Source of the DNA: Methylococcaceae bacterium | GTDB taxonomy: Bacteria; Pseudomonadota; Gammaproteobacteria; Methylococcales; Methylomonadaceae | Assembly: GCA_013140465.1 (NCBI GenBank) | Contig: JABFST010000210.1 | Coordinates: forward strand, 1-9,513 | Length of the DNA stretch: 9,513 nt | Reading direction: 5' to 3' | Translations under genes and position numbers: made by a program | The notes under the pieces: model-generated | Told to the model about the DNA's origin: nothing | Database searches by the model: none | What the model saw: the letters and a program-made list of their open reading frames with translations, nothing else | Part shown: positions 5,614-9,513 of the stretch, piece after piece | How the letters are laid out: every line of letters begins with the position of its first letter | How positions within the stretch are numbered: the first letter of the stretch is position 1

Positions 5614-7566
5614 CTATTCACTAGGGGCTGACAAATGGCTCAATTCCAATTTTTGTAGCAGATCGCGCAATTTCTCGGCAGTGGCAATAATGCCTTCCTG
5701 ATCGTAAGGGGACGGCGGGTTCGGGATGGGCGTTGGGAATGGCGCATTAGTCACCAGCAAATTAGAAAATTCGCAAGGGTCGTTGACGAGATGGTACAGC
5801 TCCCATTCATCGGCGGCCTTGTGGCTAGGATCCCAATAGCGCGACAGCTTCCATTCTGGCGTGCGCACGCAGCGTACATGGTTGGGTTGCCGCACTGGCC
5901 CAGGCGCAAGCCCCTCGACACGCGGCGAATTTGGCTTCCCACTACCCTCGCGCAAGACCTCCACTGCCTGTACAAACACGCCATAGGCTTCGTTGTTGCT
6001 GACCTGATATTCCCCGCCATCTTGCAAGGGCTGGGTGATTTCGTCGTCGGTGATGAACAGCACGCCCTCGCGCGGCGTGCCATCCGGCTCGGTCGGTATT
6101 GTGCTGGTTCCCATGATGACCGACGTTAAATTGGCGCCTGGCAACGGGTACACCGTGTGGTCTGCTTGCAACTTAACGCTTGCGTGCGCCACTTCCTGTT
6201 CAGTTACGCCGGCTAAGCCCAGCAAAGTCGGCACGATGTCCACATGGCTAGTCAACGCGTCGATCTGGCGCATCGCGTTAGCTGGGTTAATGGCTGCGGA
6301 TTGCACAACCACTGGCACATGGAGTGCTTCCTGATAGGCAGTATGCCATTTTTCCATCATGTAATTGTGCGCGCCAGCATATTCGCCATGATCGGCCATG
6401 AACACGACAATCGTATTGTCGCGTTGGCCCGCGTCATCCAGTGCGCCCAGCACGCGCGCGATATGACCATCCACCATCTGCATCAGCCACGCATAGTATT
6501 GGATGAACTTCAGTACCGAGTCGTTCGGATCGTGCGCAAGCTGAAACGGGATGTTGGCCTTCAGCGCAATATTGACGGCATCAATGGCATTGGCCTGCTG
6601 ATGAACGCCCTGCGCGGATTTCGAGGCCAACGCCAAACCCATCTTGTAGGCATAGTCAAACTGGCAGGACGGCTTATTGCTCAGGTCTTCGTCCACGCCG
6701 GGCGGCAACTGGGCGTTGTCTTGCGGAAAGCCTTGGGGATTCAGCGGAAAGCTGAAGGTGCCAGCGGTCGGCACGGCACTCATAGCACCTTGAGCGGGTA
6801 CCGTTAGCGGTCCCAGCTTAGCTGCGTCCGGATCCAGTCCACGCACCAAGGCGGGATAGGTGGCGATGTCATGCGGATTGGTCAGCGACACCACCGCCAA
6901 CCAAGGCTGCGGCGTGGTGGGCGGACTGTCCGCCAGCGGCGCGGTTTGTTCCTGTTGGGCAAGGGCGCGGTTATAGCCCATGCCCAAGCCTTCGTTGCGC
7001 AAAAAAGTGCAAGCCAAATCGGCAAAGCCATAGTCGCGGTAAGCGCCCAAGTTGTTGATGCTGGCTCCATGCGGTTCCGGCCACGACAGTTCCCAATCGT
7101 CAAAGCCATAGTCCTGTAGGGTATGGTCCGGCGGATTGCTGACATGCCATTTGCCGAAATAATGGGTGCGGTAGCCCGCGCTACGAAACCAATCGCCTAG
7201 TGTTGGTGCGCCGTCGGCCGCTAGCCATGGGAAACTGGGGGCATCGGCGTTTTTGAACAAACCGTCGGTTTGCGTGACGCCAGTGCGGGTGCCGTATTGT
7301 CCGGTCATGATCGCGCAACGGCTGGGTGTACAGGCCGATGCCGCGATGGTGTGATTGCGTAACACCACCGCGTTTTTGCGTAAAGTCCAAAGCCCTGGAA
7401 AAAAATGGCTGTAGGCATTTTCGCCGTCCACGTCACCTTGGAACCCCAATATTTCTTTCAGTTCCGGCAACAAACCGCCATCCTCACCATAGCAAAAGCG
7501 CGGGAAGCGGAGTTGGTCAACCAGGATCAGCAGTACGTTTTTTTTGTCCGCGTTGTTCATTGTCAT
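5614..7566 (-). CDS. Type I sulfatase (formylglycine-dependent, alkaline phosphatase superfamily)
   Basis: The protein has 650 residues. It hydrolyses sulfate esters if active; the substrate cannot be read from sequence. The N-terminal strand NVLLILVDQLR (residues 10-20) gives the first metal ligand. C79-T-P-S-R83 is the Cys-type motif whose Cys becomes formylglycine. GKWH (138-141), TNPHD (229-233), ADHGE (391-395) with K406 in MMEKWH, SHVDIVPTLLGLAG (440-453) and the late WELYHLVNDPCEFSNLL (588-604) complete the family pattern. There is no signal peptide, so it should be cytoplasmic unless exported otherwise. ATG 7566 is preferred because GGTGA lies six bases upstream on the minus strand; an ATG two codons later is spaced less well. 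It needs an FGE or anSME maturase, and neither is in the window. A small gene lies 111 bases upstream on the same strand. Confidence 0.92.
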   Translation of the reverse strand: MTMNNADKKNVLLILVDQLRFPRFCYGEDGGLLPELKEILGFQGDVDGENAYSHFFPGLWTLRKNAVVLRNHTIAASACTPSRCAIMTGQYGTRTGVTQTDGLFKNADAPSFPWLAADGAPTLGDWFRSAGYRTHYFGKWHVSNPPDHTLQDYGFDDWELSWPEPHGASINNLGAYRDYGFADLACTFLRNEGLGMGYNRALAQQEQTAPLADSPPTTPQPWLAVVSLTNPHDIATYPALVRGLDPDAAKLGPLTVPAQGAMSAVPTAGTFSFPLNPQGFPQDNAQLPPGVDEDLSNKPSCQFDYAYKMGLALASKSAQGVHQQANAIDAVNIALKANIPFQLAHDPNDSVLKFIQYYAWLMQMVDGHIARVLGALDDAGQRDNTIVVFMADHGEYAGAHNYMMEKWHTAYQEALHVPVVVQSAAINPANAMRQIDALTSHVDIVPTLLGLAGVTEQEVAHASVKLQADHTVYPLPGANLTSVIMGTSTIPTEPDGTPREGVLFITDDEITQPLQDGGEYQVSNNEAYGVFVQAVEVLREGSGKPNSPRVEGLAPGPVRQPNHVRCVRTPEWKLSRYWDPSHKAADEWELYHLVNDPCEFSNLLVTNAPFPTPIPNPPSPYDQEGIIATAEKLRDLLQKLELSHLSAPSE

Positions 7567-7677
7567 GAAAATTCACCGTAAAGCTTAAGTGTTAATAAGC
7601 AGCGTTGACGGACAGCTTTATCGTTCGTCCACGCTGATTGGTCGCGGCAACCACTATACCGCTAACTTGCCCGTACC

Positions 7678-7932
7678 TTAATCCGCACGGTCTTGTGGGA
7701 CTAGCGTCAATTCGACGGCCTTTTGATTTTCCACAGCCATGTAGCAAAACCGCCCCTGAAATCCTGAACTGACAATATCGCCGTTAAAGAGGGGATCAAG
7801 CACGTCGCTAGCAACAAGCTCTTCGCCGCTCTCGGCATCTCGCCAGACAACACAATCGCCCTGGGTTGTAAAGTTTGTGCCGATGATATTTCTATGTTCC
7901 TTAGGGCCAACAATCGCCCAGAACGAGGCCAT
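7678..7932 (-). CDS. Small hypothetical protein, 84 residues
   Basis: I do not recognise a family. The protein is acidic in its middle (CVVWRDAESGEELVASDVLDPLFNGDIVSS) and has a short beta-rich tail (GRFCYMAVENQKAVELTLVPQ). No signal peptide or membrane segment is seen. Codon use and residue composition look like a true gene more than a shadow frame. The ATG at 7932 has only a distant GAGGG (about 15 bases upstream), so the start is not certain. It runs toward the sulfatase and could be co-transcribed across the 111-base gap. Confidence 0.5.
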   Translation of the reverse strand: MASFWAIVGPKEHRNIIGTNFTTQGDCVVWRDAESGEELVASDVLDPLFNGDIVSSGFQGRFCYMAVENQKAVELTLVPQDRAD

Positions 7933-8425
7933 GCGTTGATGCGCCCGCCCTCTTAAGGTAAAACTTGTCTGTTTGGCTGGTTGCCAAATTCCGAATATTT
8001 AAGAATCCAACCACGTTAAATTCTTGTCGTCTATCGCTCGTGTTCGCTCAAGCAGCTTTCTCGATCTCAAGCTCTGTTTGCTGTACTTCATTGCCCACGG
8101 TTAATGAGATTGGTGTAGCCGCGTACATTGGGCTGGTGCTGTTCCAGCCCAACATTCCTACAAGGATGTACGGATGTGTTGGGTTGCGAAAAGATGCAAC
8201 CTAATTTACGCAGCTTATCTATTCGGCAATTACACGCATCTTTCAAATGCTGGTTTATCATAACCACCCCGCCTAGACTTGTATCTGTACCATTTCTTGC
8301 AAAATCTGAAATCTGCCATAATCTGCCCAAAGCCACCTTCCTATCGTCATAGCGAATGCCCATGCACATCTATCCGCCATGCCAAAACAAAGTGCGTCTT
8401 GCCCTTTAACTAATCCAACATCACC
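7933..8425. other. Stretch with doubtful small frames and palindromes, possible gene relics
   Basis: Two overlapping minus-strand frames compete. One is 8088-8369 (93 residues, containing SLGGVVMINQHLKDACNCRIDKL in part). The other is open from 8200 to the stop at 8048, with an ATG at 8155, ending VGNEVQQTELEIEKAA. Neither has a strong ribosome site or a known motif, and both cross short palindromes (GGGCTGG...CCAGCCC around 8130-8150; GGGTTGC...GCAACCT around 8180-8202). They may be pieces of one frameshifted gene. I would not call either a gene with confidence. Confidence 0.3.
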
Positions 8426-8737
8426 CTACAATGTGCTGGCGTATGTGATAGGTTTCGCTATCGCTCTACCCATCCTACACAAACCTATCTTACAGGTTAA
8501 ATCATCGGTCAGCACATCCTCGACATTAAGCATAAACAAACGGCAAAACGGCTGGAGTTTGGCATCGGGCAAAGACGACTCCTGCATCCCAGCATTACCG
8601 TTAAGCCAATTGGTAATCTGCGGCGTAACCACTCCCATTTCAGCCGCCAAGCTGGCATGGCTAGTAATGCCAGGGTGGCGGCCCGACTTATACAGCAAGG
8701 CCAACTTGTCGCGCAGATGGGGGATGTGGATGGGCAT
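8426..8737 (-). CDS. Small helix-turn-helix protein, 103 residues
   Basis: Residues ~29-48 (HASLAAEMGVVTPQITNWLN) form a good helix-turn-helix of the XRE/lambda-repressor kind, preceded by an amphipathic helix (LRDKLALLYKSG). A segment typical of such domains follows (LPDAKLQPFCRLFMLNVEDVL). It is probably a DNA-binding regulator; its target is unknown. The ATG at 8737 is supported by AAGG nine bases upstream on the minus strand. The last ~20 residues (KIGLCRMGRAIAKPITYASTL) are encoded by an interspersed repeat at 8450-8480, so the original C-terminus may have been lost. No partner gene is adjacent. Confidence 0.6.
   Translation of the reverse strand: MPIHIPHLRDKLALLYKSGRHPGITSHASLAAEMGVVTPQITNWLNGNAGMQESSLPDAKLQPFCRLFMLNVEDVLTDDLTCKIGLCRMGRAIAKPITYASTL
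8450..8480. repeat. Interspersed short repeat of the GGTTTCGCTATCGCTCTACCC type
   Basis: TAGGTTTCGCTATCGCTC followed by TACCCATCCTACA resembles a short repeat family (GTAGG-TGGGT...GAAACCCA) that I know from many proteobacterial and cyanobacterial intergenic regions. It is imperfectly palindromic and overlaps the 3' end of the helix-turn-helix gene. Confidence 0.45.
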
Positions 8738-9079
8738 AGTGGGTTTACCTTGCAGTATGCGGATTGGCTAACGGGTTAGTTGGGGCGGGCGGCGGGTATT
8801 GTATACGGTAGATGGTTTTTGTTTTTAGTTTTAATAGGGCTTGGCCTAAAGTTGTGAGGCTTCGATGATAAAAGGTTGCTTTATATCCTCATCGCACAGA
8901 AGCCGACGATGGCGATAAGTCACCACTGTGAAGAACTACGTCGCGTCGATAACGTGACATCACCAAGATAATCCATTTAGATATTTTTCAGCGGTCATCT
9001 TAGAAAAAAGGGTCGTCTTTCTGCGTCGCCCCACCGATTCGGTTTAGATTAGGGAATTTTCTCGTTCCTAAGCTCTGCT
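8738..9079. other. Spacer without a recognisable gene
   Basis: Bases 8738-8765 hold the leader and ribosome site of the minus-strand helix-turn-helix gene. Nothing recognisable is seen in about 8800-9057: no long frame and no strong hairpin. From 9060 a REP half-palindrome (TCGTTCCTAAGCTCTGCT) leads into the second MITE-like copy. Confidence 0.5.
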
Positions 9080-9274
9080 CTCTTCGTTATACACAAGTCT
9101 TCAAGTAACACATCATACCCACAAGGAAGTGGGTATGCAGTGCTATGGATGGCAATGGAAAACCCTCGCTCCTCTCTCCCTCCCGGAATGTATAAGTATC
9201 TACACAAGTCCTTAGCCCGTCATTCCGGCATGAATGCCGGAATGACGGGCTAAGGACTTGTGTATAACGATGAG
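9080..9274. mobile_element. MITE-like palindromic element, short copy
   Basis: The left end is CTCTTCGTTATACACAAGTC and the right end is GACTTGTGTATAACGATGAG; the ends are inverted with one mismatch over 20 bases. The right part is a perfect 31-bp inverted repeat (9201-9231 and 9234-9264) around a GA centre. An internal hairpin CATACCCAC/GTGGGTATG (9114-9122, 9129-9137) has loop AAGGAA. Inverted REP half-palindromes flank it: TCGTTCCTAAGCTCTGC on the left and GCGGAGCTTGGGAACG on the right. No protein is encoded. Confidence 0.75.
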
Positions 9275-9291
9275 CGCGGAGCTTGGGAACG

Positions 9292-9513
9292 GTACGCCCG
9301 TCAGGGCGTACTATCAGTACGGTGAAAGTCCGTACCAGAGTAAGCCAAAAGCTCTGTAGTGAAAGTAACTGCGTCATCGAGAGATGGGGTGGGAAGTAAC
9401 TGGAAATGAACTGTCAGTCCGTAGAGCCTGCCCTGAGCGTAGTCGTGAGGGTTGACGAACCCGTTTCGGTTTTATGCAGTGGCGAGCCTTCCGTTTCATG
9501 GCGAAGCTTGGAA
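9292..9513 (+). ncRNA. Probable 5' domain of a group II intron, cut by the window end
   Basis: The segment begins with GTACGCCC GTCA GGGCGTAC (9292-9311), a perfect 8-bp hairpin. Then GTACGG TGAAAGT CCGTAC follows (9317-9335), and purine-rich joining segments (GTAACTG, GGGAAGTAACTGG) continue. An opening GTRCGCCC hairpin followed by a GGTGAAAGTCC element is typical of bacterial group II intron domain I. The usual GTGCG start would be GTACG here, so the exact boundary is uncertain. The reverse-transcriptase/maturase frame would be expected past the window end. It sits immediately after a REP half-palindrome (GCTTGGGAACG). Confidence 0.55.

Noticed and set aside
6035..7119. Plus-strand frames inside the sulfatase gene (including one of 187 codons)
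   Set aside because: They are antisense shadows; the minus-strand frame carries all sulfatase motifs.
9087..9377. Minus-strand 96-codon frame
   Set aside because: It spans the MITE-like element and the intron-like RNA, so it is an accident of repeat sequence.
9292..9440. Cobalamin-type riboswitch
   Set aside because: The GGTGAAAGTCC element is suggestive, but the remaining conserved boxes are not present in order; a group II intron start fits better.
4600..9513. Search for the DGR template repeat in the rest of the window, both strands
   Set aside because: No second GGTTCTTGG or CTGGGTTTCCG core, nor their complements, was seen outside the two VRs.

Overview
The window looks like an accessory, repeat-rich part of a bacterial chromosome. 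It probably comes from a gammaproteobacterium of the filamentous sulfur-bacterium type (Thiothrix-like). That guess rests on the combination of FGE-fold variable proteins, GTTCCC-type REP palindromes with a RAYT transposase, and moderate G+C content; there is no marker gene here to prove it.

Left part (1-4620): two same-strand genes end in a formylglycine-generating-enzyme (FGE)/C-type-lectin-like domain. These domains are colinear without gaps at a fixed spacing of 2184 bases. In the last ~210 bases they are identical except at nine bases, all at codon positions 1 or 2 of codons ending in C. This is the signature of the variable regions (VRs) of a diversity-generating retroelement (DGR), in which adenines of a template repeat are copied to random bases. 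The second gene appears to have lost its 5' part where a REP-flanked REP-associated tyrosine transposase (RAYT, tnpA_REP) lies. No DGR reverse transcriptase or template repeat is present, so both targets must be served from outside the window, or be orphaned.

Middle (4584-5613): about 1 kb without a credible gene, packed with palindromes. It holds tandem hairpins, an inverted pair of GACGCGAT repeats, a REP/inverted-REP pair, and a MITE-like palindromic element. The MITE-like element is embedded in a REP and has a second, shorter copy at 9080-9274.

Right part (5614-9513), mainly minus strand: a large type I sulfatase with the CxPSR formylglycine motif, a small hypothetical protein, a poorly defined stretch, and a small helix-turn-helix protein whose C-terminus appears to be read from an interspersed repeat. 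The window ends in what looks like the 5' domain of a group II intron, placed directly after a REP half-palindrome that flanks the second MITE copy.

The main biological story is a multi-target DGR. Two diversified ligand-binding proteins share a homogenised 3' tract, and the locus is being remodelled by REP/RAYT elements. The neighbouring sulfatase is the classic substrate type for a true FGE, but the two FGE-fold proteins lack the catalytic cysteines and are unlikely to be its activator.
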